Shown here one piece after another: positions 30,496 through 42,679 of a stretch of DNA of 64,000 nt. The first letter of the stretch is position 1. Every line of letters starts with the position of its first letter. This stretch comes from Hyposmocoma kahamanoa (Eukaryota > Arthropoda > Insecta > Lepidoptera > Cosmopterigidae), in NCBI RefSeq assembly GCF_003589595.1, contig NW_020653753.1, positions 133,412-197,411 of the forward strand. The letters are read 5' to 3'. Both the position numbers and the translations under genes were made by a program. The notes beneath the pieces were generated by a model, which was given only the letters and a program-made list of their open reading frames with translations, did no database searches and was not told the DNA's origin.

Positions 30496-32719
30496 AAATG
30501 TATCAATAGTTTTGATGTATCTCACGCATAAATAAAATTCGGTTCAAGTAGTGACCAATTCGAGGGAAAATCTTAAGACAGCGATCGTTGTTGGTAAGTC
30601 GATGACCGCGATGCAGAAATTAAGTAAAAGGGTCAATGCCAACTAGCGGATTTTTAAAGAACTACAAAAAACAAACAAAACTGATTAGTACACAGAAAAG
30701 AAGGATTTGTACTAAAAAAATTTCTCAAAATATTTGCTAATTCTGAAAAAATGTTTATAAAGTAATAAAATATTGTCATTACAAAAATACTGCTTATATC
30801 TTATTCTAATACAATTTTACTCTTAACTTTATTCTAACTTTGAGACAAATACGTTCACTTCAAGATTTTATTTCATTTCTAATCAATTAATTGGACATTA
30901 CTTACATCGAGAAATTTTTACCTCTTACATCAAATTTAAATAATCTTAAATGAATTCAAAATTTCTTGGGTGTGTTTTAAGAAAATATATTCTTAAACAA
31001 AAAAGAAGTAGTTTTCTATTCAGATCAATATTCTAAATTCTAGAGTATATTCTCAAAGCAACATTTCGTTGCGTTTTCATAGTCAATGTTGTGACATGTT
31101 GCCGAAGGCGCACGCGGTAACGATTACTTTAACTTGTGCTTGTAATAATAAAAATTATAAACAGTCATTTATCCAAAGAAACAATACGTAGTATCTCTAG
31201 TTTGTTAGGATTTTATTTATAGTCATAATTTAAGAAATTTGGTTACAGCATGAAATCAAACTACACTTGTGTAACAAGCACAACTTTAACATGCAATTAG
31301 TTCCATCACGCCACTGCTATTTGGGAAGATTCCGTCTTATTTCTTTCTGCTACTTTTAAGGTTTCGCACTGAACTGTGTGCTTTCACGCCATCGCCAGTG
31401 AGACATACTATTGGGTCCATAACCCTGTAAATTTACCCTTTTTGATATTAGAAAACATAAATCTTCAGTCAAATAATTAAGTACCTCTCAATTCTTCATT
31501 CTTTTTTTTAAAAATCAAACTCGGATATTTCTACTAACAAATAAATATTTTGTTGAATCTAGAGTGGCTTTGTGACTTGTAGTAAATTAATTTGCTCTTG
31601 GACTAAATATTCCTGTCTTATAACTAAAATACACTTTTGAGACGTTTTTTTACTATTATCAAGTAATTATTCTCTAGCGTCTTTATGGAGAGGATCGTTT
31701 TGTTGGATTTAATAAATTTGTCTTCATATAATGAATTTTGTCTTTTTCTAAGTAATCTGTTTTTACCGCGTAGTCTTTGCTATAAAATAGGTTTGTTACA
31801 ACTTTTCTAAATTGTTTCTGATCTGAGTATTCTGAGTGCCTAGTGCCCCGGAGTGAATGCCGCTGCTTTGGTACTCATTATACGGCAAATTCACTAGTTT
31901 GAGACTATGTAATTGGTGTGGTTGTCAAAAAACTTTAGCAGTAGTATTTAGAAGGTTGAATTATGATAAAAACGTTCTTATGAACCTCAGACCACATATT
32001 ATATCGAAATCAAAAAACGATCGAAGCCATTCTTTTTTCACATTAAACATTCTGGTATACGTGGCCAGTGAGTGGTAGTTCCTATTAAGAACACTATGAA
32101 CTCTAAATATGTCCTTGAGTGTAACTCAGACAGTCATCATCGTTGGAAAAATGTGCTTGCCCATTAAAATATCATGCAATGCACAAGTAAAATGATAAAA
32201 CAAACGAAAGCAACAATAAATCACTCTTGTATGTTGCTGGTCAGCGAAGGGGGTGCGTAGAAAATTGAGACGCAGACTTCGTGGGTAAGGCGTGTATTAT
32301 ACAAAGGATAAAGACAAAAAGTTTAAGCGGGTAGGGAAACAGTGAGTCAGTCAGTGAGATATCACTGACGCGAAAGCACAAGGTTTATCTATTTTGCACG
32401 ATTTAACTTCTACTCTGGGTTCGTGATTAACACATTTGTACCTCCCGCAACTGGAAATGGGTCTCCTCTCAGGTGAAGATTTGGGCCATAGTCCGCTACA
32501 CTGGCCCAGTGCGGTCGTGAACCTTCTTCGACATGCAGGTTTCATCACGACGTTTCATCGAAAAGCTCAAAGTAAATTTCAAATTTAATTTAGAAAGAAA
32601 ACTGTTTATTACACAAGCACAGACACGCATATAGACAAAACAGATAAATTCTTACATAAATTCCGAATAATTCAGAGGCCGGACCTCTGACATTCGAAAC
32701 TACGGCCTCTGTTTAAGAA
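30496..32719. other. Non-coding stretch, nothing recognised
   Basis: AT-rich, only short chance ORFs (31857-32078, 32351-32548). No repeat family was identified. Confidence 0.4.
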
Positions 32720-33240
32720 CCACTGGATTTGCGAAGTAGCAAATTAATTTATTTCCATTTTTATTGAAATTGATAAATATCTATGAAAAATATAAGACTG
32801 AATTATGGGGATTTGTCCGCGAAGACCCAATTTCATCCATTTTTAACCGACTTCAAAAAAAGGAGGAGGTTCTCAATTACACTGTTTGTTTTTTTGTACG
32901 TATGTTACGCGATAACTCCGGTGTTTGTGAACCGATTTTCATGATTCTTTTTTTGTTGGAAAAAGGGTACCTCCATAGTGGTCCCATTTGATTTTGAAGA
33001 AAACCATCCACCTCTAAGGCCACCCTCACCACGCATGAACATTCATTTTTACAAATAGCGCCTAAATTTTAATATTTTAATGGTTGGATTTGCTATTTAG
33101 GAATTTTATTCCTTTGTTCCGTTTCTAAAATAAACATAACGTTATGTTGTACAATATGCCTACACGTCTTTCACGTATAGGTAAATAGTGAGAACTATTT
33201 GCTCATTTGGTGCTACATTGATGTAATTATAATTTTGGCA
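32720..33240. repeat. Duplicated upstream segment, copy A
   Basis: gatttgcgaagtagcaaatt through caattttggcacaattg matches 45565-45880. Copy A holds an extra AACCGACTTC element (32842-33085) that copy B lacks. Confidence 0.75.
32842..33085 (+). mobile_element. AACCGACTTC repeat, truncated copy
   Basis: Starts aaccgacttcaaaaaaagga and continues to gcgcctaaattttaa. It is absent from the paired site near 45681 (cattttggtaatttagcc), so it inserted after the duplication. Confidence 0.75.
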
Positions 33241-34042
33241 CAATTGAATACATATTTGCCAATATGACAATTACGTCACCGTAGCATTTCTTATAAAATT
33301 GTTGTATTCATTTCTTATATTAAGTCAGTTGTTTTAAAATAGTAGTAAACACGGTACTTAAAACAATGCAAACGACTTCACAGTGAATTTAAAACTCACG
33401 TCGAGAAAATGTACGAAAATCAATAAGTTTAAGTTAATATCTTAAAAAAGCTGAAACATAGAATAAATAAGAAAGCTGTCACAAGCACATATAGGGCGTA
33501 CGTATGCAGAATCCATATTGCGTCACGGTTTTATTGTATGGGGTAATAATACACTAGGGTTAGCACGACAGGGCGTGACTTGCGCGAGAGCGACATAAGG
33601 CTGTATGAAATAGCATTCTGGGCTGATGGGCTTCAAAGGATGTCTTGTATAACCTACAACTTATGAGCACTTCAAAAAACAATTGCTAGGAGACACTTAT
33701 TTCTGACAGAAACAAACGAAAGATTGATTATTTTGGACGAGCGTATTATTCATAACACCTATGGAAAACATAGTTAAAAATTTAGAAACCAAACGTACAA
33801 ATAAAAAGGAAATGAAAAGATTTGAGCCAACAAGAAAACAAAAACTGTTTGAATTGTTTGGGTTCTTCGACGTGACAGAATAATTGCAGTGAATCTCTTA
33901 GAAGCCACGTAAACGGTATTACTTAAGGTGGTCAATAGCAAGACAGAAAGAGCATGGAGAGAAATTGCTCTCATAAGAAAGTTTAATGCATCGGTCATTG
34001 ACGAACAACAAAAACAAAATTCTTCTTGAGGTTAGTAATATG
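33241..34042. other. Non-coding stretch, nothing recognised
   Basis: AT-rich. Fragments near 33470-34000 might be remnants of a LINE end (repeated Arg/Lys codons) but no frame is convincing. Confidence 0.35.
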
Positions 34043-35342
34043 TTGGGCGCACTATAAGTTTCCGGAATGAACAAGAAAAAAATACCATAAATGGTCAGAA
34101 ATGAATATACTGTTACTCAAAATATTCTCCGTTAGCGCTAATGCACTTTTTCATAGGAATGAACCAATTTTGAAAACATTTATGCCTTGCCTCCGTGCCA
34201 ATCTCTGAAACATATTTGTCATACTCTTCGATAGCCTCTTCAGGTGATGAAAATGGTTGACCGCGTAACTGGTTCTTAATTTTTGGAAATAAATAAAAGT
34301 CACAAGGTGCCAGGTCGGGACTGTACGCGGGATGGCTCATAAGGTCAACGTTGTTCACCTTCAAAAAATTTTTGTCTGTCTGACCGTGTGAGAACTGTCA
34401 TTATCGTGGTGCAAGATAATACGGGGTTTACGGTTATTTTTACGGAGTTTGTCAATAACTTCCAGCAAACAAATGGTTGTGCGCCAATCACTATTCACGG
34501 TACAATTCTCCAAAGCAACCACGTAAAGTAAAGTAGCCACGTTTCCAGTTTTATTAAAAAAAGAAGCAGTCATCCGCTTAAGGGCACTTTGCACGGGCAT
34601 CACTATGGTTGGTTTCAGCTCATCTCGAAAGACCCATACGCTCGATTGCAGCTTTGTTTTGCGATCGTAACTATAAATACGTGTTTCGTCACCTGTTACT
34701 ATGTCCCACACTAAATTTAACGCCCCTTCGTTGAATCTGGTTAGCATGGCATTGCACCAAGTGACGGGATCCGTCTTTTGAGCCTCAGTCAAATTGTGTG
34801 GGATCCACCGAGAGCACAGCTTTTTCACACCCAAATGTTTGTGTAGCATTGATTGTATTTGACTTATGCCTATGCCTAAAGATGCCCGAATCTCATGGTA
34901 TGTCACATGCCTGTCTGTTTTGATCATACGACGCATAGCATCGATGTTTTTGTTAGCAGCAGACGGGCGATCATCACGAAATTCGTCACTGAGATTCACA
35001 CGACCGCGTTTGAATTCTGCAAATCACCTATAAATAGTCGTCTTGCACGGTGCTTCATCGCCAAAACCAGTTTGAAGCCGAGCAAAGCTCCGCTGAGCTA
35101 TTAAATTACACTTAAAGTCGTAGAAAATCATACTATTTACTAATTTTCACAAATTTTCAATTTCCGAGTTAAATCTTTGGTGATGTAGACAACCAATTTC
35201 CAAAATGATGCCACAATGTAAAAATAAGTGACAGTCAGATGAAACAAACTGTATGTTCTACAGCCAAAGAGTTCCATTTTGAAATATAATTACTTTTTAA
35301 TTATTGTTTATGTAAGTTGGTCCGGAAACTTATAGTGCGCCC
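34043..35342 (-). mobile_element. Mariner element, nearly full length
   Basis: 1.3 kb with 22-bp inverted ends: gggcgcactataagtttccg at 34043 and its complement ending at 35342. TA follows the right end (35343-35344) and TT precedes the left. It contains one transposase gene. A shorter related copy is at 42680-43141. Confidence 0.92.
34113..35131 (-). pseudogene. Mariner transposase, one stop and one frameshift
   Basis: The start is ATG near 35131. The helix-turn-helix region (SLGIGISQIQSML) lies near 34850. Catalytic residues of the DD34D triad are all present: Asp in VTGDETRIY, Asp in LHHDNDSSHT, and Asp in YSPDLAPCDF with the expected 34-residue spacing once the frame is followed. Lesions are a TGA at 35024-35026 where the second copy has TGG, and a single missing T in the T-run near 34367, which splits the frame at 34361/34364. 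Length is otherwise normal (about 340 aa). Mariner transposases cut at TA sites. Confidence 0.9.
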
Positions 35343-35344
35343 TA

Positions 35345-36292
35345 TGTATATCACAGAAAAGTTGTCACAAAGTGAACATTACAGGGGATTGTCCATATGA
35401 ACTGGTCACGCTATGAAGGACACTGCCACTGCGCCTGTCACGCTGTTAAAGTAAAATCTGATGAATGATTATAAGTTTTATTTATTTATTTATATTTATT
35501 ATTATTTTATTATTATTTTATTATTATTATTTAGTACTGGATCCTTATTGCAAATGATAAAACTTATCAACTAAACACAATAATTTGCAAACAATTGCAC
35601 AAGCATAAATACGATTATAAATATCAGAACACAAGTACTTACAATATTTCAAGTAGTATTTTCGAGCTCCAGCAAAAGAATGATGTCTCACCAAAAATGA
35701 TTTAACTTTTATATCTCAACTTGAACTTTGCGAATCGCAACGTGTCAAAAACGGAACGCAATTTTCACATTTTTAATACGTTCCGGTGAAACAGAATTAT
35801 TCAATTAAATTTAGTTTTAATATTCAAATAATGTTATTATTTAATTAAATAGGACTTTTAAACATTAATTCTTGTTTTATTTTACTTAAATATCAAATTC
35901 AATAAATAGAAATTCGAAATACGAAGCTTGTCGCCAGGTGTTGCATGCGGGTGTGTAATGGAAGATATAACAACCAAATAATCGATTTTCACTTTATATA
36001 ACAACATTTTATATAATTTCTAAAGGTATAATCACTCACTGTATATAATCAACAAAAGTTGTAACAACAAAAGGCTAATTTCAATGTATATAATAAACCT
36101 TTAGTGTAACAAACACTAGATATAATGATTAAGTGACATAATGAACAAATGGTATACCAGTACAATGAATTAATAATAGTACATTATGATATAAGTGCGG
36201 TAATTTTCAAAGCGCACGTATGTCATACGACGTTTTATAACATATTTGCGAGGAAATAAATAAGACTCTGACTTTCTTAAACGAATAAATCT
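35345..36292. other. Non-coding stretch with (TTA)n
   Basis: A (TTA)n-type simple repeat at 35477-35533. Otherwise AT-rich with nothing recognised. Confidence 0.5.
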
Positions 36293-37467
36293 TTAAATAC
36301 TTGTTAAAGCATTATAGAAATTTGAACAATTTTTAAAAATGATTGTTACGTTGCCAGTTGGTATTTTTAATGTTGTCAAGTTATTATTATTAGTTACAAT
36401 CTCCCCAGTCTCTCTCTCACTCTCTTGAGTGAAAGTAGGAGAAACGAGAGCACAGAGTTCTGCAGTCGGTGGCGGCGGCGGAGGCGGTTGCGGCTGCGGC
36501 GACGATGGTGGAATGTACGCGTGTGTGCTCGTAGATGGTTGAAAGTCAACACTTGACTCCAAATTTATGTTCCTTGTAATGCGAGAGCTAATTTCTTCTT
36601 TATTTCTTATCGAGTTTTCTATGTATCCTTCGGCTACATTGCTTGACCGCCATCCTCCGTGGCGTTTTAGTGTCAATAAGTCCACACCTGAATCGGCGAG
36701 CAATGTAGCCGAGGACCTTCTGAAACTGTGCCCTGTGTATTCATGTGCTTGAGGCAAATTTAAGAAAGTGGCAATTTCTTTCGGCATTGCTCCCAATTTA
36801 TTAATGCCAATGGGTTGGTTAGTGCATTTTCCATTATGGTAATTTTGAAAAAATCTGTTGGAATTAGCTTTTGTTGAACGAAGCGCTTCGTATTTCTTCA
36901 CTACGTTGTAAAAAGGGGCCTTGTGAGGTAGGGGTATTGTGAACGACCTTGGAATTTTATTTTTTGTGTTTTTGACCTGGACAAGAAGAACCCGCCCATG
37001 GTTCTCGACATCATTAGTTGTTATGTTTGCCAACTCTTGACGTCTACATGCACCATTGCCAATCCGGAGCTTCTTTTAGGAACTTCTTGATATTGTCAGC
37101 CGAAAATACTTTCGACTTTTTACATTCATGGCCATTTGAGCGTCTTTTTAGAAATGCTATCAAGTTGGAGTATGACTTGATATCAATACCATGGTCTGTT
37201 TTCATAGTGCTTTTTAGCATTGAATAGTAGCACTACAATGAGCTTGACTTATATTTTTGAGAAAGTTCCATGAAATAGGCTAAAAACACATTTTCTGAAA
37301 ATGAATTTGCATCTTTGCTTGTTTTCCATATGATGAAATTTAGATACGCTTGATTCTTGATTTCTATCGGTCGATTTTTCAGGTAAGAGGCTTAGAGTAG
37401 CCTTTTTGACTGCGTTTAAGACTTGTGGCGGTGTCAAATTAATAAATTCATCACTACTTAACGACAT
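36293..37467 (-). pseudogene. Crypton-like tyrosine recombinase, broken
   Basis: Begins at ATG 37467 (MSLSSDEFINLTPPQVLNAV). The N-terminal part shifts frame near 37350 (FSENVFLAYFMELSQKYKSS), meets a TAG at 37233-37235, then reaches KVFSADNIKKFLKEAPDWQW. A second frame change near 37050 follows, where several residues seem deleted. The 3' half (36293-37033) is open. Tyrosine-recombinase residues are present: Arg in ACRRQEL, H-x-x-R in GHSFRR, HGGW, and the Tyr in AEGYIENS. The tail is proline-rich (an 8-residue P run). No reverse transcriptase lies nearby, so a Crypton is favoured over a DIRS/Ngaro element. Cryptons move by site-specific recombination. Confidence 0.8.
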
Positions 37468-37809
37468 TTTCAAATAAAAAAAATACAGCGAAAAGAAAAA
37501 GCGCGCGAAATAATTTTTACTTGTCCACAAATTAGGCATGCGCGCGCATCAACGTTTTTTTTATGCAAAGGTTTAAAAATAGCCAGTATTACTAATAAAG
37601 TAAATTAATATTTTTGTGTTTTTGTTACAGATAAATGTTTGTAATTTATTGTCAAAATTAATTAAATGAAAGAATTAAATGTTTATTTACTATATTTTAT
37701 CTCCCAAAGTTAATTTTATTCATAAAATATTGACCACTTTTCTAACATAAAAACTCTTTGCAAAGATTTAAAAAAGTATCATTCATTTTTAGACGGAGCA
37801 TCTTAAAAA
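37468..37809. other. Non-coding stretch before the gap
   Basis: AT-rich. Nothing recognised. Confidence 0.4.
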
Positions 37810-37819
37810 NNNNNNNNNN
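37810..37819. other. Assembly gap, 10 N
   Basis: Exactly ten N. The true length and the join are unknown. Confidence 0.99.
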
Positions 37820-37880
37820 TTACATTACAATAACGCACTTGTGCGTTTTACATTACAATAACGCACAAGTGCGTAATGAA
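37820..37880. repeat. 28-bp tandem repeat beside the gap
   Basis: ttacattacaataacgcac occurs at 37820-37838 and 37848-37866. Each is followed by a near-palindrome (acgcacttgtgcgt and acgcacaagtgcgt), and these two are reverse complements of each other. A longer array may have collapsed into the N gap. Confidence 0.75.
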
Positions 37881-38110
37881 ATACATTACGATATTGAAAT
37901 AGCTGTAATTTCAGCCACTTTACGAGCAAATATGTTAGAAATAATATAACACAATATGTCGTTTTACGAATAGTTGAAGCGCCATATATTATGTTGATAA
38001 GAATTTTTTTATTTCATTAATGACAATCCCAAAATATAATTGTTGTAAAGGTTTAAGTGCTTTTTGTGTTACAAAATATATTTATTAAAACTTTACGCAC
38101 AATATTTAAT

Positions 38111-38440
38111 TACACTAACCTAACCTAAACCCAAAGGAGGATGTCGAACCAGCTAGCAAATGCAAACAATTTCGATACTGGCACTCTCCGGCCACTGCTG
38201 CGGCAAGCTTGCCGTGCTCACTCGGCTCGTACAGCTTTGTCATATACTAACCTAACCTAAACCTACAGGAAGAGGTCGAACCAACTAGCAAATGCAAACA
38301 AATTCGGTTCCGGCACTCTCCGGCCACAGTCGCGACACGCTCGCTGTGCTCGCTCGGCTCGTACAGCTTTGTCATATACTAACCTAACCTAAACCCACAG
38401 GAGATCGAGCTAACTAGCAAATGCAAATAAATTCGGTTCA
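38111..38440. repeat. 132-bp tandem repeat, about 2.4 units
   Basis: Units start at ctaacctaacctaaacc (38115, 38247, 38379), exact period 132 bp, containing gcaaatgcaaa and ggcactctccggccac. Each unit starts with two or so CCTAA motifs, the insect telomere repeat complement. Confidence 0.9.
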
Positions 38441-39299
38441 TTCTCCATTGCACCTAAACACCACTGGAATTATGTTAATAATACAATAATACAATAATAA
38501 TTATACTCAGTTAATGATATATCTGAAGTGTTTATATAAAATTAACATTATGCCATCGATATATTATATTGAAAGTTATTATTATATCAATCGTCTATTT
38601 TACCCAGTGATATATAAGACTATACATACAAGAAGTATCATACAAGAATATGTCAAATGTCTGTATACCGTAAATTAATTCCAAAAGAAACATTACAATG
38701 TAAGCGCCATTTTTGTAATTTTAAAACAATTAGGGTTGTTCGAAATGTTTTTAAAAACTCAATTAGTTTTATTTTAAGCCATATAACACTCGAAAGCTAT
38801 TTACCTACTACTACATTCAGCAAGGTGCTATCTGCACCGCAAATGGGTGCGTGAAGTGGCAGGATTACCCATCACTTTCTCGAAAATTCTAACTCGAATC
38901 TGTTATCTATAATTCTATTAATACATTCCTAATAATTACACATATTCATTGGGAATTTATATCAAAATAATATTATATTTTTCATTAATTCACTAACTGG
39001 AATAACACTGAAGGTTTATTTAAAAAAACTAAATTTAAAAGCACCTAAAATGTTATATCCTGGATAGGTACTTTATTTATTTATTTATTATATTACATAT
39101 TGTTTACAGATTAATATTCAAACACAATAGTAATTCTTAAGCTATTAAAAAGCAATTATTTAATTTATTGACTGGGAAAGCATATTATAAAGTCAGCGAT
39201 TACTTAAATGACAAGAACATAGAATAATAGTTAACCATCACAAAATAATGACGTAAATATAATTAAGAATTTAAATTAAAATTAATATTTGACATTTTG
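38441..39299. other. Non-coding stretch, nothing recognised
   Basis: AT-rich, short ORFs only. Confidence 0.4.
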
Positions 39300-39451
39300 T
39301 AATTAAAATGTAGTAGTATACTGTTAAATTAATTTAATTATGTAAATTGTATGCCGTAAAATTGGCAATACGTACCGACACAACAATGTTAAATAAGACC
39401 TTATAGATGTGCGTACACAATAAATGATTTGATTTGATTTGATTTGATTTG
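39300..39451 (+). mobile_element. LINE 3' end with (GATTT)n tail
   Basis: aataaatgatttgatttgat at 39418 onwards gives a pentanucleotide tail after a short 3' UTR, typical of a 5'-truncated LINE. The coding part is absent. Confidence 0.6.
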
Positions 39452-39710
39452 AAAAAGCTAATATCATAGATTGAAATAATAATGTAATCATATTAATAAA
39501 AAATTGATACAAAATAAATTGAATGAATAATATACAAATCATTGAATTTGATATATTGCATAAAATAAATTAAATAAAAAATTAGATAAAAATAACAAAT
39601 CATGGAATTGGACATATCGCAAGTACATTATTAACAAGCAAATTTTAAAACATTAACATAGTATTAATTATTCGGAATGCACAATACTTATATGATGCTA
39701 CTGTCTATGG

Positions 39711-42060
39711 TCAATGAGTCGAGATATCGTCCCGTGAAAACCGTAAAAGGGCTTCCGAGCATGCAAAGAGGTCCAAAGAAGAGTCAAAGATAAGCATCCG
39801 ATTGAAGTACTTAAGCGCGCGGGGCAAAGGAGCCAGATCATTTGCCTTAGAACGTGTAGAAGGTATAGCAAATAGCTTTCTTCTGTGAGGCCGCACCAGG
39901 CTGGTCCTAGGCACCCAAAAGCCTATCACGGATAGTATGAATGGATTGTACAAGATTCCACGCACCAAGCGAAATATTTAGGTCACAAGAGCTAGATTGC
40001 GTCTTACTTCCAGCGTTATGTAGCCGACCATACCCAAAATAGAAGTAGTAGGGTAAAGTAAGGGGTAATAACTGTAAATCTTTCTATAAAGGCTACGAAC
40101 AAATGACTTCTGAATTTTCTCTAACGTCGATATGAGATTATAATGAATGGGATTCCAAATGATGGCGTTATTTTATAGCTTGCTACGAACAAAACTATTA
40201 TACAAAAAACGAGTTGTGAGGTCACTTTTGAACGATCTTGATTGTCTCATGACAAAGCCATGACATTTACACGAAGATTTATTTAATTTTGAGATATGTT
40301 CCATCGAAGCATGTACCCAAATCCTTGACAAATGTAGCCCGGCTGATACGAGTATCTTTTATTTTGTAAGTGTTGACTATTTGTTTGCGAGTGCGCGTAA
40401 ACGATACAATGGTACATTTGTCAACGTTTAAGCGTAGACTGTTGTCATTGCCCCAGCCAAAGACGTTATCAATGTCCTTCTGGAGGAGAACACAGTCAGC
40501 CTCCGACTTGATGGTCATGGCCAATTTGACGTCATCAGCAAACATGAGGCACTCGCTGTGTCGGACAGTTAGAGGCAGATCATTAACTACAATCAAGAAC
40601 ATGAGTGGTCCCAGGCAATACCCCTGACCCACACTAGAGGTAACCGTATACGGTTGGGATTGATACCGGTTGTAAAGCACATATTGCTGACGGTTTGCCA
40701 AATAGCCCGCAACGAGAAACCGGTAGAAACTAATTTCTGAAGCAGAATATCACAATCAATCTGTCCAAGTAAGCTACGTCCACTTGCTTTTTGGAGTCCA
40801 ACTCATCACCAATAGTGGTGGTAATGTTAATCAAATTGGAAGCAGTAGAGCGGCCTGGCAAAAATCCATGCTGTTGATCACAGAACCATCCCCGAAGTTG
40901 TTCGTAAATTAACTTGTACATAATGGTTTCCATAACCTTCGCGAAAGCCGATAAGACAGCTACTGCACGATAATATTTAGTTTCGGATTTTTAACCTGAC
41001 TTATATATGGGTAGAACTTTTGATGTTTTCCAGACTCTAGGATATGTATTATGATTTATGGACAAATTTATAATATGAAGTAACGGCCTAGTAAATGTTT
41101 CCCTGCAATCCTTTACTATTACTTGCGGAATTCCGTCTGGTATTTGAGTTAGTTTAGGCTTTAATTGTTTCATCGCGGTGTACACATCAGACTCAGATCA
41201 AATCAGATCAGATCAGATGTTCCAAAGTTATATGTAGATCGGTCAGCAATTGGCACGATTCGGGAATTGCCGCAGCCACAGCAGCGAAGGCATCATCAGG
41301 ATTTAATGCGGGAGTCGACGCTAGATACACGCTTCGAAAGAATGTCGCAAAACCGTCTGCAACTTCCTGTGAATTGGACGTACCAAGCACAGTGGGGTCG
41401 CTCGACTGCTTGTTTGATTTTATATGAGACCAAAATGTAATCGGATTTAGCTTAATATTGTTTTCAATGTTATTCATGTAAGCACGGTTACATACTGTAA
41501 TTAGCAATTTGCACTGTTTCCTATGATAATAAAAAAATGCGTAATAAAGTTCGTACTTAGTAATTTTGTGCAACATGTGATAATATTTTTTTAATTTTAT
41601 AAGATTAATCAGCTCAGAGCCATACCATTCGGGATAATTAGATAATTTACGTGACCCAGTGTTGGTCCTATAGGGCACTGTAGAGTCAAATACATAATAT
41701 ATTAAATTGTAGAAAATCTCAACGGCTTTATTCGTATCAGATGACAGATGAACCGGGGACCAGTCCATGTTAAATAATTGTACGCATAAGTTTCTGAAGT
41801 TTTGCTCTTTTAAAGTCTCGAAAAGGTCCATCAAATTTGAGATCGTTTCTGTTGATATGTTCGCCTGAAGTGTCGACTGAATGGAACTTGTTTATAGTGA
41901 TAGTTATATCCAGTGGTACGTGATGGACCTCCAGTGCCACCAAACCCATCTCAGACTCCGCAACGTTGATAGTAAATTGGTTCTGTATTGAAAGTACTAA
42001 ATCAAGAATACGACCAAGACCATTGTCAATAGCATTGCTTTGCACCAAATTTTAACATTG
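39711..42060 (-). mobile_element. CR1/Jockey-like LINE ORF2, degraded
   Basis: Runs on the minus strand from an endonuclease-end segment (41770-42048) through a linker (41208-41834), RT fingers (KLTQIPDGIPQVIVKDC, then WKTSKVLPIYKSG near 41000) and HGFLPGRSTASNLI near 40860. It continues through the GYCLGPLMFLIVVND box and palm MFADDVKLAM near 40540 to a C-terminal piece (VRPHRRKLFAIPSTRSKAND near 39880). There are multiple stops and frame changes. FADD is intact. Confidence 0.85.
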
Positions 42061-42165
42061 CTTTGCATCCCGTACACTTTGCGGAGCAGAATATAGACTA
42101 AAGGTACTTATAAATAAGGTAACTAAGGTATTTGAAATTGCGTGTCCAACTTTATCATTACTTAG

Positions 42166-42510
42166 TTAATAATTATATTCACTACATACAAAAAGGTGGA
42201 AAGGAAGAAGTACACCAGCCGTAACCTTAGTGTCACCGCCCCGTTTGGCCTTATCATTTACTACGTCCAGCGATACCGATGACGTTGTTATACGTGTCAC
42301 GGCTTCATTACTCCACAAAGTCTGCCGATATTGTGGAATATATACGGGTGAAAGCCAATGGGTAGCATTGGCTTTCTGAGGCTTGAGCAGTTGGTGTCCC
42401 GCCACTATGTAAATTTTAATTAATTTGTGGTAAGAGTACCAACTCAACGTCTGTCGACCTTCATGAAATATGAGTTTTGGCCGAACGGGGTCAGGTACCG
42501 ACGCTTCCAA
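42166..42510 (-). CDS. Unassigned ORF, 114 aa
   Basis: Encodes MEASVPDPVRPKLIFHEGRQ and LLKPQKANATHWLSPVYIPQ without recognisable domains. It lies just 5' of the LINE on the same strand and may be part of that element's 5' region or an unrelated remnant. Confidence 0.25.
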   Translation of the reverse strand: MEASVPDPVRPKLIFHEGRQTLSWYSYHKLIKIYIVAGHQLLKPQKANATHWLSPVYIPQYRQTLWSNEAVTRITTSSVSLDVVNDKAKRGGDTKVTAGVLLPFHLFVCSEYNY

Positions 42511-42679
42511 GGCCGGCTATCGGACACCTACGTTGCGTCATACGTCGCAGACAATGCGTGTAAATAATAATTAGTCAGTAGTGTTTTTATTGTATTATCA
42601 TGTATGTTAGTCTACAAGGTATGTATTTATGGGTCTTTGTTACATGAATGCAAATATATAAATAAAATTTAAAACAATA

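Noticed and set aside
38111..38440. CRISPR-like array
   Set aside because: Period of 132 bp with no short repeat-spacer structure; an animal genome tandem repeat.
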